A DNA stretch of 48,198 nt, from NCBI GenBank assembly GCA_910583835.1, contig CAJTYM010000001.1, forward strand, positions 1 to 48,198, read 5' to 3'. The notes beneath the pieces are model-generated. The model saw only the letters and a list, made by a program, of their open reading frames with translations, was not told the DNA's origin and made no database searches. The stretch comes from an uncultured Lachnospiraceae bacterium (lineage in GTDB: Bacteria > Bacillota > Clostridia > Lachnospirales > Lachnospiraceae). A program made the position numbers and the translations under genes. Shown piece after piece: positions 1-8,759 of the stretch. Within the stretch, counting starts at the first letter, position 1. Each line of letters starts with the position of its first letter.

Positions 1-379
1 TCTTCACGGAATATCTCTTATTGCTCTTTGACACCGTTATCTTCTTCAGCTTCGGTGCTTTCGCCAATGCCCAATGTACCTCCACACCGTTAGGGATATG
101 CAGCGTCCGCAGGTTTTTTGCCTTGCTCAGGGAATATACTGCCGTAACCTTCATGCCATCTATCTCCGTGGGGATGGTAACCTCTCGCTTTGTCCCCTTA
201 TAGTTTAAGATTTCAAGCTTAATCTCTGACTTATCGGTCTCATCGTCGAATAGACCCGTATATACAAACCCTTTCCAGGTCCTCTTATCTATAATCATCG
301 CATGGCTTTTCAGCGGCAGACTTGCTGCCGCCAGCATAACCGACAGAATGATGCAAATTACCCTTATCTTTTGTTTCAT
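1..379 (-). CDS. Secreted leucine-rich-repeat (BspA-type) protein, partial
   Basis: This is the fourth and most downstream visible copy of a tandem family; its C-terminal half lies beyond the left window edge. It starts at ATG 379 behind the same GGAGGAGG site and 22-bp spacer used by the other copies. The translation begins with a lysine-rich signal peptide and continues with MIIDKRTWKGFVYTG and IPTEIDGMKV, like its neighbours. Such proteins are exported and form beta-helical LRR_5 folds that usually mediate adhesion or protein contact. Role here is inferred from the family only. It probably shares a transcript with the three upstream copies and the subtilase. Confidence 0.8.
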   Translation of the reverse strand, partial: MKQKIRVICIILSVMLAAASLPLKSHAMIIDKRTWKGFVYTGLFDDETDKSEIKLEILNYKGTKREVTIPTEIDGMKVTAVYSLSKAKNLRTLHIPNGVEVHWALAKAPKLKKITVSKSNKRYSVK

Positions 380-401
380 CTGTATCGCCTCCTCCAGACT
401 G

Positions 402-1265
402 TTACTCCTTCAATTCTACAAACTGTAAGTGAAATTTCTCGGCATACTTCTGCGCTGTCGAATCTTTCCAGCCATATATGGTTGCTCCGTCAGGGATAGC
501 ACGATAGACATCTTTTGATGTATCTATTTTACAGTTTTTATTGTAGATATAGATGACTTTTAATTTATCGCACCGAACAAAAGCCCCATACCCTACTTTC
601 CTGACACTTTTACCGAGCACAACTTTTTTTAGTTTTTTACAATCTCGAAATGCATTTCTTTCTATAATTTGCACTTTTTTATCCAATACCAATGTCTCCA
701 ATCCTTTATTCTCTGCAAACATAACGCCACCTATTTTTTTTACATTTTTACCTAGCTTTAGCCTTTTAAACCTGGAGCCATAAAAATCTCCGTTTATATA
801 CGTCACACTGTCCGGCACCTTAAGCGTACTGTAGCCCCCCGGATAGCCCATAAGTACGTTTCCTTTCTTGTTCAGCAGCGCATTGTTCTTCACGGAATAT
901 CTCTTATTGCTCTTTGACACCGTTATCTTCTTCAGCTTCGGCGCTTTCGCCAATGCCCTGTGCACTTCCACGCCATCGGGGATATGCAGCGTCCGCAAGT
1001 TTTTTGCCCTGCTCAGAGAATAAACTGCCGTAACTCTCATTCCATCTATCTCTTTGGGGATGGTAACCTCCCTTTTCGTACCCTTATAGTTTAAAATCTC
1101 AAGTTTAATCTCTGACTTATCGCACTCATCATCAAACGGACCCGTATACACAAACCCCTTCCAGGTCCTCTTATCTATTATCATCGCCCGGCTCTCCAGC
1201 GGCAGACATGCTGCCGCCAGCATTACCGACAGAATGATGCAAATTGCCCTTATCTTTTGTTTCAT
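402..1265 (-). CDS. Secreted leucine-rich-repeat (BspA-type) protein, tandem copy 3
   Basis: A 287-residue protein with a signal peptide (about residues 1-27, ending near SRA), a short N-terminal region, and LRR_5-like segments such as GYSTLKVPDSVTYINGDFYG and LETLVLDKKVQIIERNAF. It ends with a conserved tail, YGWKDSTAQKYAEKFHLQF. The start is fixed by GGAGGAGG eight bases before the ATG. It lies 22 bp from the copies on both sides, so the set is one operon. It differs from its sister copies mainly in the central LRR strips, which suggests duplication followed by divergence or gene conversion on the exposed face. Ligand unknown; possibly exposed on the surface or released, since no anchor is visible. 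Confidence 0.85.
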   Translation of the reverse strand: MKQKIRAICIILSVMLAAACLPLESRAMIIDKRTWKGFVYTGPFDDECDKSEIKLEILNYKGTKREVTIPKEIDGMRVTAVYSLSRAKNLRTLHIPDGVEVHRALAKAPKLKKITVSKSNKRYSVKNNALLNKKGNVLMGYPGGYSTLKVPDSVTYINGDFYGSRFKRLKLGKNVKKIGGVMFAENKGLETLVLDKKVQIIERNAFRDCKKLKKVVLGKSVRKVGYGAFVRCDKLKVIYIYNKNCKIDTSKDVYRAIPDGATIYGWKDSTAQKYAEKFHLQFVELKE

Positions 1266-1287
1266 CTGTATCGCCTCCTCCAGACTG

Positions 1288-2145
1288 TTACTCCTTCAAT
1301 TCTACAAACTGTAAGTGAAATTTCTCGGCATACTTCTGCGCTGTCGAATCTTTCCAGCCATATATGGTTGCTCCGTCAGGGATAGTTTGGAAATACCTGT
1401 CCGTACAGATTTTACACTTTTTATTGTAGATATATATGGCTTCTAACTTATCACATTGATCAAAAGTTCCATATCCAATTCTCTTCACCCGCTTACCGAG
1501 CACCACCTTTTTCAGCTTTTTACAATCCGAAAATGCACGGGTTCCTATGTATTGCACCTTCTTATCCAATACCAGCGTCTCCAGACCATTATTTTCCAAA
1601 AATGCATTATATCCAATTGTTTTCAAATTTTTTCCCACTTTAATCTTCTTAAACTTTGAAAAATAGGCCCCCCCGGCAATCTTCGTCACGCTGTCTGGCA
1701 TCTTGAGTGTACTGTAGCCCCCCGGATAGCCCATAAGTACTGTTCCCTTCTTGTTCAGCAGCGCGTTGTTCTTCACGGAATATCTCTTATTGCTCTTAGA
1801 TATCGTTATCTTCTTCAGCTTAGGAGCGTCAGCCAATGCCCGGTGCACTTCCACTCCGTTAGGGATATGCAGCGTCCGCAGGTTCTTTGCCTTGCTCAGA
1901 GACCAAACTACCTTAACTTTCATGCCATCTATCTCCGTGGGGATGGTAACCTCTCGCTTCGTCCCCTTGTAGTTTAAGATTTCAAGTTTAATCTCTGATT
2001 TATCGCACTCATCATCAAATCCCGTATACACAAACCCCTTCCAGGTCCTCTTATCTATAATCATCGCATGACTTTTCAGCGGCAAACATGCTGCCGCCAG
2101 CATTACTGCCAGAATGATGCAAATTACCCTTATCTTTTGTTTCAT
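1288..2145 (-). CDS. Secreted leucine-rich-repeat (BspA-type) protein, tandem copy 2
   Basis: A 285-residue paralogue with the same layout: signal peptide, MIIDKRTWKGFVYTG box, LRR_5 strips and the YGWKDSTAQKYAEKF tail. It is two residues shorter than its neighbours: one residue is missing in the TGFDDE segment, and there is a small change near KCKICTDRYFQ. Its centre (GGAYFSKFKKIKVGKNLKTI) is nearly identical to copy 1 but not to copy 3, a mosaic pattern typical of recombination between tandem repeats. No transmembrane anchor or sortase motif is seen. Function is not known beyond the family association with adhesion. Confidence 0.85.
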   Translation of the reverse strand: MKQKIRVICIILAVMLAAACLPLKSHAMIIDKRTWKGFVYTGFDDECDKSEIKLEILNYKGTKREVTIPTEIDGMKVKVVWSLSKAKNLRTLHIPNGVEVHRALADAPKLKKITISKSNKRYSVKNNALLNKKGTVLMGYPGGYSTLKMPDSVTKIAGGAYFSKFKKIKVGKNLKTIGYNAFLENNGLETLVLDKKVQYIGTRAFSDCKKLKKVVLGKRVKRIGYGTFDQCDKLEAIYIYNKKCKICTDRYFQTIPDGATIYGWKDSTAQKYAEKFHLQFVELKE

Positions 2146-2167
2146 CTGTATCGCCTCCTCCAGACTG

Positions 2168-3031
2168 TTACTCCTTCAATTCTACAAACTGTAAGTGAAA
2201 TTTCTCAGCATACTTCTGTGCTGTTGAATCTTTCCAGCCATATATGGTTGCTCCGTCGGGGATAGCCTGGTCTACGTCTTTATTCAAATCTATTTTACAA
2301 TTTTTATTGTAAATATAGATGGTTTTAAGCTTATCACATCCGTTAAAAGCCCCAAACCTTACTCGCCTGACACTTTTACCGAGCACAACTTTTTTTAGTT
2401 TTTTACAATCCGAAAATGCACAGTCTCCTATGTATTGCACCTTCTTATCCAATACCAGCGTCTCTAGACCATTATTTTCCAAAAATGCATTATACCCAAT
2501 TGTTTTTAAATTTTTTCCCACTTTAATCTTCTTAAACTTTGAGAAATAGGCTCCCCCGCCAATCTTCGTCACACTGTCCGGCACCTTGAGTGTACTGTAG
2601 CCCCCCGGATAGCCCATAAGCACGTTTCCTTTCTTGTTCAGCAGCGCGTTGTTCTTTACGGAATACCTCCTATTGCTTTTTAACACCGTTATCTTCTTGA
2701 GCTTGGGGGCATCCGCCAATGCCCTGTGTACTTCCACACCATTGGGGATATGCAGTGTCCGCAGGTTCTTTGCCCTGCTCAGGGAATAAACTGCCGTAAC
2801 TCTCATGCCATCTATCTCTGTGGGGATGGTAATCTCCCTTTTGGTCCCCTTATAGTTTAAAATTTCAAGCTGAATCTCTGTCTTATCAGACTCATCATCG
2901 AACAGACCCGTATACACAAACCCCTTCCAGGTCCTCTTATCTATTATCATCGCACTGCTTTTCAGCGGCAGACATGCTGCCGCCAGCATTACTGCCAGCA
3001 TGATACAAATTGTCCTTGTCCTGTGTTTCAT
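2168..3031 (-). CDS. Secreted leucine-rich-repeat (BspA-type) protein, tandem copy 1
   Basis: A 287-residue paralogue, first of the array in transcription order, 18 bp after the subtilase stop. It has a signal peptide (MKHRTRTICIMLAVMLAAAC...), the shared MIIDKRTWKGFVYTG segment, four or five LRR_5 units and the common C-terminal tail. The ribosome binding site (GGAGGGGGAAAGAG) differs from the GGAGGAGGCGATACAG spacer of the later copies, as expected if those spacers were duplicated with the gene. Closeness to the protease suggests co-export, and possibly processing by it; that is inference. Confidence 0.85.
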   Translation of the reverse strand: MKHRTRTICIMLAVMLAAACLPLKSSAMIIDKRTWKGFVYTGLFDDESDKTEIQLEILNYKGTKREITIPTEIDGMRVTAVYSLSRAKNLRTLHIPNGVEVHRALADAPKLKKITVLKSNRRYSVKNNALLNKKGNVLMGYPGGYSTLKVPDSVTKIGGGAYFSKFKKIKVGKNLKTIGYNAFLENNGLETLVLDKKVQYIGDCAFSDCKKLKKVVLGKSVRRVRFGAFNGCDKLKTIYIYNKNCKIDLNKDVDQAIPDGATIYGWKDSTAQKYAEKFHLQFVELKE

Positions 3032-3049
3032 CTCTCTTTCCCCCTCCTA

Positions 3050-4780
3050 TTATTTTGCTAATTTTACTGCCCTTCCTGCATTCAGCAAAGGAAATGTCTT
3101 TACTCCTTTATCCGTGCTGACTTTTACTGACACGGTAGAACTCCTTTTCATTCTCGCCAAAATCTGCTCAGGCGTCAGGCTATAATCCATGCTTTTCATC
3201 AACGCTGCTGTTGCCGCCACCTGGGGTGCTGCAAAGGAAGTTCCTTTTACCTCAGCGAATCCGCTTTTCCTCGCAGTCGTAGGACAGGTAGTAAAAATCA
3301 TCTTTACGCCTTCTTCCCCTCCGGGAGCCACGATGTCCACCGCATCAGACCTGTTAGAATAAGACGTCAGCTTATTGTTGGGCAGCGTGGCGCCCACGCC
3401 TATCACGCCCTTGAAGTTTGCAGGATAACGTTCTGTACTGCTGCCATAATTGCCCGCCGAGGCAACCACGCAGACATTTGCAGCAATCGCCCTTTTGATG
3501 GCATTATCCACATCCTTAAAATGTTGCGCTTTATACTCTCCCTGCTTAGCGCTGTAACTGATATTGATGACTTCCGCTCCTTTCGATACCGCATAATTGA
3601 TTGCTTTTGCCAGATAACTTTTGGTAACATGCCTGTCCTTACCTGCCGTCCTATCACATTTGATTGCCATGACCTTGCACAGTGAACCAAAAGAATTATA
3701 ACTTGCCGCACTGGCAACGCCGGCACCGAGGACTTTGTTATTTGCCCTTGCGGCAATCACGCCCGCCACCATCGTTCCATGATTTCCCGTATACTGTCCT
3801 TTATCGTGCTTCTTGTCTGCACACAATGTCAGTTTCTTATCCTGAGTAACATCCATAGAATATTGGGTGAGCAGATTGCCTTTGAGGTCTGGGTGATTCA
3901 TCTGTACACCGCAGTCAATCACCGCTACCCAGATAGTCATTGCGCTCATCTCCTTGTCCAGTTCACTGCTCGCCTGAGGAAGGTTGATATTCTTCATGTG
4001 CCACTGTTTACTTGCAGTGAAATAGGGGTCATTCAAGTCCATCTCACCATACGAATTTTTGATAATTCCATCTTCTTCCAGAAAAATATTCTCCGAGGCA
4101 TCTACTACGCAGCCGTAATTTTCAAACTTCTCCTCTGCACGTGCAACCGTGTCTTCCAATCCAAGCTTTGCCAGCACTACCACGTCGGTCTTATAGTTTT
4201 TAATCTTCTCCAGCCTCTTCTTCTTGTACTCCGGCAGGCTCTCATCAATCTGCAGAACGCCGGTGTCTATCACTTCGTAGTCTACAGCAACCTCTCCCAC
4301 CACTTCCTCAATCTTCGCTTCACTGGTCCCATAGGGGAAGCGCACCACAATTTCTTCCGTCTGATAGTCAAGGTTATCGCTGTTTTTACGCTCTTCCTCT
4401 GCTTCTTCATAGTGTTCTACAATGGTTTCTGCCGACTCGTCCAGCGTTTCCTCAAAACGTTCCAGCTGGCTTCGCTGCGATTCCTCCATGGAATAATACT
4501 CGTCCAGGATGCCTCTTACCCCCGCCTCAAAATCGTGCTTGTTGCCTTTTATTTTATTGAGCTGTTTTGCCGACTCTGCACCGTTCCTCTTGCAGGACTG
4601 CAGCGCACGGTTAATTTTATCCTTGTTCTTTGTGCTAACTTTCTGCAGCTGCCGCTCCTGTTTCGCCTGTATCTTCTCCGCCTTATCATTACCTGCTTCT
4701 GCTTTGGCTGTGAACAGGCAGCTGCATGTCAGCAGGGATACCCCTGCCAATACCATCGTTTTTCTTATGTTACCCCGCAT
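3050..4780 (-). CDS. Secreted S8 (subtilisin-type) serine protease
   Basis: A 576-residue exported endopeptidase. Residues 1-29 are a signal peptide ending AKAEA. Residues 30-245 form a charged, probably helical pro-region. The catalytic domain covers about 260-576 with all landmarks visible: Asp289 in AVIDCGVQMNHPDL, His334 in GNHGTMVAG, the oxyanion Asn444 in ASAGNYG and Ser515 in GTSFAAPQVA. No anchor follows the catalytic domain. The start has AGGAGG nine bases upstream. It leads an apparent operon with four LRR proteins, so these may be its partners or substrates (inference). A perfect 14-bp inverted repeat lies about 110-155 bp upstream. Confidence 0.93.
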   Translation of the reverse strand: MRGNIRKTMVLAGVSLLTCSCLFTAKAEAGNDKAEKIQAKQERQLQKVSTKNKDKINRALQSCKRNGAESAKQLNKIKGNKHDFEAGVRGILDEYYSMEESQRSQLERFEETLDESAETIVEHYEEAEEERKNSDNLDYQTEEIVVRFPYGTSEAKIEEVVGEVAVDYEVIDTGVLQIDESLPEYKKKRLEKIKNYKTDVVVLAKLGLEDTVARAEEKFENYGCVVDASENIFLEEDGIIKNSYGEMDLNDPYFTASKQWHMKNINLPQASSELDKEMSAMTIWVAVIDCGVQMNHPDLKGNLLTQYSMDVTQDKKLTLCADKKHDKGQYTGNHGTMVAGVIAARANNKVLGAGVASAASYNSFGSLCKVMAIKCDRTAGKDRHVTKSYLAKAINYAVSKGAEVINISYSAKQGEYKAQHFKDVDNAIKRAIAANVCVVASAGNYGSSTERYPANFKGVIGVGATLPNNKLTSYSNRSDAVDIVAPGGEEGVKMIFTTCPTTARKSGFAEVKGTSFAAPQVAATAALMKSMDYSLTPEQILARMKRSSTVSVKVSTDKGVKTFPLLNAGRAVKLAK

Positions 4781-4888
4781 TAATTATTTCCTCCTTTTTT
4801 TCCGCTTTTTGAACCGTTATGAATTTGTTACCATACTATGTATCTATTTCATTACATTTTTGATTTTAGCACACAAACATGAAAAAAT

Positions 4889-4934
4889 CCAGTATACTGA
4901 CACACAATACGCATTTTATATGTCAGTATACTGG
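4889..4934 (-). terminator. Long inverted repeat: terminator or twin operator
   Basis: Arms CCAGTATACTGACA (4889-4902) and TGTCAGTATACTGG (4921-4934) are perfectly complementary across an 18-nt loop. On the minus strand the stem is followed by ATTTTTTC, so it can terminate the 4981-5334 gene. Each arm also contains CAGTATACTG, a perfect 10-bp palindrome, and the two copies lie 34 bp apart centre to centre just upstream of the subtilase promoter region. A regulator binding site is therefore equally possible. Confidence 0.6.
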
Positions 4935-4980
4935 AACACATAAAAAATCTTTGGGAAATGCTGATTTAATCAGTATTTCC

Positions 4981-5334
4981 TCAGGAGAAATATTCCTGCA
5001 ATACGGCATTGAATACTTCTTCCTCTTCCTGCCGTTTGCGGTCCTCTATCAGATTCTGCTCTTCTTTCGTACTCTCATCATACATATCCTTCTGCTCATA
5101 TCCGCGTGGCTCTTCCTGGGGCTGCAATTCTTCCTGCCCCTGTGGCTCCTCCTGCATAATCACATCAAAATATGCCTGGATATTATTTGTAATGCTCGCT
5201 AAGCTCCGATTGAGCTTTTTTATCTGCCTCAAAATCCTTGACAGGGAAATTGCCAAAATCAATCCCATGAACACGATGGCCGCCACTGTCAGGACTTCAC
5301 TGTGGGTCTGTACAATTCTTATCCATTCCTCCAT
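4981..5334 (-). CDS. Small membrane protein with acidic coiled-coil tail
   Basis: A 117-residue protein I do not recognise. Residues about 14-33 (VLTAVAAIVFMGLILAISL-like) form one transmembrane helix. After it come a basic helical stretch (RILRQIKKLNRSL) and a very Glu/Gln-rich tail (EEPQGQEELQPQEEPRG), giving a single-pass protein with a cytoplasmic or surface charged tail. AAGGAGG lies eight bases before the ATG. It sits after a terminator that separates it from the chemoreceptor operon and before the 4889-4934 hairpin, so it is probably a single-gene transcript. Confidence 0.75.
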   Translation of the reverse strand: MEEWIRIVQTHSEVLTVAAIVFMGLILAISLSRILRQIKKLNRSLASITNNIQAYFDVIMQEEPQGQEELQPQEEPRGYEQKDMYDESTKEEQNLIEDRKRQEEEEVFNAVLQEYFS

Positions 5335-5358
5335 AAGCCTGTCCTCCTTAAAAAGAAA

Positions 5359-5408
5359 AACTATTCAGGCTCCGCTACAAATATATCCTATCGAAGCTCT
5401 GAATAGTT
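5359..5408 (-). terminator. Rho-independent terminator after the FIST/chemoreceptor pair
   Basis: AACTATTCAG (5359-5368) pairs with CTGAATAGTT (5399-5408). On the minus strand the stem is followed by TTTTTCTTTTT. It lies between the chemoreceptor stop (5498) and the next minus gene (start 5334). Confidence 0.75.
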
Positions 5409-5497
5409 ACATTATAATTATTATTTTCCGCTCTGTGAAGTAGCTGAAAGCATTTTTTCGCCGCATGTTTCAGCAATTTCCGACTTCCTTTAAACTC

Positions 5498-6415
5498 TTA
5501 TGAATCGTATTCTTTGACCATCGGCGCAATCTGGGAGAGCATGTTGTCCACGTCCTCGAACATGGCGCTTTTGGTCGTCCCCAGTTTGCTGGCATGGTTG
5601 ATATGCTTCATGACCTCCCGGTACTGCTCTTTAATCTGGTCAAAAAACGTATTGACCGTCTGCAATGCCGACTTGGAATCGGCAATAACACCGGAAATCT
5701 CCTCCTGTACGCCAGCAGCGCCATCCGCCGCCTCCGTAATCTTATCAAACATTTCATAAGTCTCATCTACTTTGCCCAGGCTCTGTCCTAACGCCTGCTG
5801 AGAAGTATCCATATCCGACCGCAGCTTATGCGTACCGCGCTCAACATCGGAAATACTGGACTCAACTGCCCCGACCAATGTCTTGACCTCGTCCGCCAGG
5901 CTCTTGACTTCCCTTGCCACTACCGAAAACCCTTTTCCCTGCTCTCCTGCTTTTGTCGCCTCGATTGTGGCATTCAAGGCAAGAATGTTGGTCTGCTCCG
6001 CGATGGAAGTAATTTTATTTGTACATCTTTTGATTTCCTGTACAGCCATCTCAAAATCATGGAAGGTATTTTTCATCTCAGCAAAATGCGATTCCACCTG
6101 CAAAGCGCTGGTTTTCAGTTCCTCCACCTCATCCTGCGCCTGTGTCACAGACTGGGCAATCTCACTTTTTACCGTTGAGAACTGACCGGATACCTGCGTG
6201 ATATTGGAAAATGTATCTTCAAAGTCCATAAGCGTGTTCTGGAAATCCTCGGATTTCTCAAGTGCGCCCTTGAAAGAGCGGTTGACCATGCCCAGCTGAT
6301 TCAGCGAATCAACCTCTTTCTGCACAAGTTCCCTTTGATAATCCTTCAAACTCCCCATCACATGCAGGATGGGATATGTATCCATGTTACGCTGCTTTTT
6401 CCTCTTAAACTGCAT
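5498..6415 (-). CDS. Soluble methyl-accepting chemotaxis-type signalling protein
   Basis: A 305-residue, all-helical protein with no transmembrane segment and no obvious sensor domain. The centre holds the conserved hairpin tip of methyl-accepting chemotaxis proteins (IAEQTNILALNATIEATKAG followed by KGFSVVAREVKSLADE, about residues 145-185), the part that contacts CheA and CheW. Flanking helices form the long coiled coil. Its start has GGAGGGAAAGG just upstream and it lies 14 bp after the FIST gene in the same direction. The likely arrangement is a FIST sensor passing a signal to a cytoplasmic chemoreceptor that lacks its own sensor. Outputs (motility, pili or other) are not visible here. 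Confidence 0.92.
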   Translation of the reverse strand: MQFKRKKQRNMDTYPILHVMGSLKDYQRELVQKEVDSLNQLGMVNRSFKGALEKSEDFQNTLMDFEDTFSNITQVSGQFSTVKSEIAQSVTQAQDEVEELKTSALQVESHFAEMKNTFHDFEMAVQEIKRCTNKITSIAEQTNILALNATIEATKAGEQGKGFSVVAREVKSLADEVKTLVGAVESSISDVERGTHKLRSDMDTSQQALGQSLGKVDETYEMFDKITEAADGAAGVQEEISGVIADSKSALQTVNTFFDQIKEQYREVMKHINHASKLGTTKSAMFEDVDNMLSQIAPMVKEYDS

Positions 6416-6429
6416 TCCCTTTCCCTCCT

Positions 6430-7485
6430 TTATTCAAACACAACGCAGGTCATAGACTGATTTACAAACTGATTATTATAGTGCTCTCCATATCCTACCA
6501 AACCTGCATGGTCGCCTAACGCCCTCATTTCATCGAGGTATTCCTGCATATAATTATTATCTGTAAACAGCAGATAGCGGAACAGGCAGTTTACAGAAAA
6601 CACAGCAGAAATTCTGGGGAAATCCTCTCGGATCTGCTGAATCGTTTTTCTCACAATTTTCTTGTAATCCCCCAATTCCAGCAGCATGAGCACGTCCGAA
6701 TCGTTGACCTGCCGAAAACATGTCAGCCCATTGCCGGATACTTCCTTAATGGAAATAATACAGGTATCGCTGCCATTGAGTTTTCCCAGGGGATTCTTAA
6801 ACGTCTGTGTCTGAATATCCTGTTCTGATACACGGAGAATCTGCTGATACACCTGTTTAGCAGGCATTCCGTTGAGCTCTCCCAGTAAATACTTTGATTT
6901 ATCCGTCTTAGAAGCAATAAAACGGTAATTTTCCAACTGATGGTAGATATTTTCTTTATATGCCTTCACCCTGCCGGTATTATTTTTAATCAGCGCGTAA
7001 GCGACTGCATCCTCGTAAACTTTGCCGTTGGCAGACACCTTGCCTGCATCGCCAGTCCCCCCCACCAGTGAAATGTTGCGGTGCTTCAAGACACTGTGGA
7101 TAGTCGTCAGCACACAGGCATCATTCCCGGAACAAAAATCAATACAGATTGTATTGTCTTGTGAAGCGTTTACCTGAAGCACATCTTTCTCCAACCGTCC
7201 AATATATTTTACAGGCATAGTGGAAGCCTGCTCCAGCACATTCGCTGCTGCAGTGACTCCGTCCAGATATGCAATAACTCCTACACCCTTTTCTACAACT
7301 CTGTTGTCATAACTCATCCCAATACATCCAATACTGGGAACATTAGGATAAAGCATCTGCAGTTTTTTCACATGTTCCTCAAACTGCTCGCTATTGGATA
7401 ACAGCATAATCAGCTGAGGATTATTCAGTCCGCGGACAGCTTCCTGCAAATTTCCGCTCTGGCTAATACCAAAAAATTGTTTCAA
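6430..7485 (-). CDS. FIST domain sensor protein
   Basis: A protein with the FIST_N plus FIST_C layout: the first half has GCIGMSYDNRVVEKGVGVIAYL and LVGGTGDAGKVSANGKVYED, the second half carries AVFSVNCLFRYLLF and GLVGYGEHYNNQFVNQSMTC. FIST domains are predicted small-ligand sensors found next to chemoreceptors and two-component proteins. An ATG at 7512 has no ribosome binding site, whereas TTG at 7485 is preceded by GGAGGAGGAGG five bases away, so I choose TTG (351 residues). The gene is 14 bp upstream of the chemoreceptor and clearly co-transcribed. Ligand unknown. Confidence 0.85.
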   Translation of the reverse strand: MKQFFGISQSGNLQEAVRGLNNPQLIMLLSNSEQFEEHVKKLQMLYPNVPSIGCIGMSYDNRVVEKGVGVIAYLDGVTAAANVLEQASTMPVKYIGRLEKDVLQVNASQDNTICIDFCSGNDACVLTTIHSVLKHRNISLVGGTGDAGKVSANGKVYEDAVAYALIKNNTGRVKAYKENIYHQLENYRFIASKTDKSKYLLGELNGMPAKQVYQQILRVSEQDIQTQTFKNPLGKLNGSDTCIISIKEVSGNGLTCFRQVNDSDVLMLLELGDYKKIVRKTIQQIREDFPRISAVFSVNCLFRYLLFTDNNYMQEYLDEMRALGDHAGLVGYGEHYNNQFVNQSMTCVVFE

Positions 7486-7599
7486 GGCAACCTCCTCCTC
7501 CGTCTCTTCCATAAATAGTAAAATTTTCCATCATTAAGATTATACTTTATTTTTCTAAAAGTGAAAAGGAAAAAATGTGTTTTTCTCAAACCTCTCCCC

Positions 7600-7627
7600 T
7601 TGACTTTTTTGGGGAACAGTATAAGAT
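7600..7627 (+). promoter_or_regulatory. Candidate sigma-A promoter of murG
   Basis: TTGACT (7600-7605) is followed after 16 bp by TAAGAT (7622-7627), about 55 bp before the murG start. The -10 match is partial, so the call is tentative. Confidence 0.45.
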
Positions 7628-7682
7628 AAAAGTAATGTGAATACGATATATAGTCAGATTATAAATAGGAATGGAGAATACT

Positions 7683-8759
7683 ATGAAACGAATTGTCTTA
7701 ACAGGTGGTGGAACTGCCGGCCATGTCACCCCCAATCTCGCCCTTCTTCCCCGATTAAAGGAACTTGGTTACGACATACATTATATCGGCTCCTATGAGG
7801 GGATTGAGCGAAAATTAGTAGAGCAGTACCATATTCCCTATTATGGAATTTCTTCCGGCAAGCTGCGCCGGTATTTTGATTGGAAAAATTTTACCGACCC
7901 TTTTAAGGTATTAAAAGGCTACCGTCAGGCACACGCCCTGTTAAAAAAACTGCATCCCAATGTTGTCTTCTCCAAAGGCGGCTTCGTCTCTGTTCCAGTA
8001 ATCATGGCGGCAAAGCACCGTAAGATTCCGGCAATTATTCACGAGTCCGACATCACACCCGGTCTTGCCAATAAACTGGCAATTCCCAATGCCTGGAAAG
8101 TCTGCTGTAATTTCCCGGAGACCCTCAAATACCTTCCGGCTGAAAAAGCAGTGCTTACCGGTTCCCCCATCCGCAAGGAACTTCTCTCGGGAAACCGTCT
8201 GCATGGGCTTTCCTACTGCCAGTTCAGACCTGATAAACCTGTCATCATGGTTATCGGCGGCAGCAGCGGTTCCCAGTTTATCAATGAGGTTGTACGTGGG
8301 ATTCTGCCTGAACTTCTACAAAAATACCAGGTACTCCACCTGTGCGGAAAAGGGAATCTGGATAACTCACTGAATAGTACTGCCGGTTATGCACAGTTTG
8401 AATATGCCAACCAGGAACTAAGCGACTTATTTGCCGCTGCAGATATTGTAATCTCCCGTGCCGGGGCTAACGCTATCTGCGAACTTCTGGCGCTGCGCAA
8501 GCCCAATATCCTGATTCCGCTTTCTGCAAATGCCAGCCGCGGAGACCAGATTTTAAATGCACGCTCCTTTGAACGCCAGGGCTACAGTATCGTCATTGAA
8601 GAAGAACAGTTAGACAGCGCCGTCCTCTCAGACGCAATCCGCAATTTATTTGATAACCGCAGCCAGTATGCCAAGGCTATGGCAGGGAGCGAACAGCTTA
8701 ATTCCGTGGAGACCGTGGCACAGCTTATTGAACAGGCAACAAAGAAATCACAGGCTTAA
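7683..8759 (+). CDS. murG: MurG: UDP-GlcNAc:lipid I N-acetylglucosaminyltransferase
   Basis: A 358-residue GT-B glycosyltransferase that adds GlcNAc to lipid I to make lipid II at the inner face of the membrane, the last cytoplasmic step of peptidoglycan precursor synthesis. Visible motifs: N-terminal glycine loop LTGGGTAGHVTPN, HESDITPGLANK, the second-domain GGSSGSQFINE, and the UDP-GlcNAc site SRAGANAICELLALRKPNIL. I chose ATG 7683 because GGAG lies six bases before it; the earlier ATG (7671) overlaps that site. It stands alone rather than in a division cluster, so a second murG may exist elsewhere in the genome (inference). It converges with the HIT gene, overlapping it by 12 bp. Confidence 0.92.
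   Translation: MKRIVLTGGGTAGHVTPNLALLPRLKELGYDIHYIGSYEGIERKLVEQYHIPYYGISSGKLRRYFDWKNFTDPFKVLKGYRQAHALLKKLHPNVVFSKGGFVSVPVIMAAKHRKIPAIIHESDITPGLANKLAIPNAWKVCCNFPETLKYLPAEKAVLTGSPIRKELLSGNRLHGLSYCQFRPDKPVIMVIGGSSGSQFINEVVRGILPELLQKYQVLHLCGKGNLDNSLNSTAGYAQFEYANQELSDLFAAADIVISRAGANAICELLALRKPNILIPLSANASRGDQILNARSFERQGYSIVIEEEQLDSAVLSDAIRNLFDNRSQYAKAMAGSEQLNSVETVAQLIEQATKKSQA

Noticed and set aside
3779..4783. 334-codon plus-strand ORF
   Set aside because: Exact antisense shadow of the subtilase gene, which has signal peptide, motifs and ribosome site.
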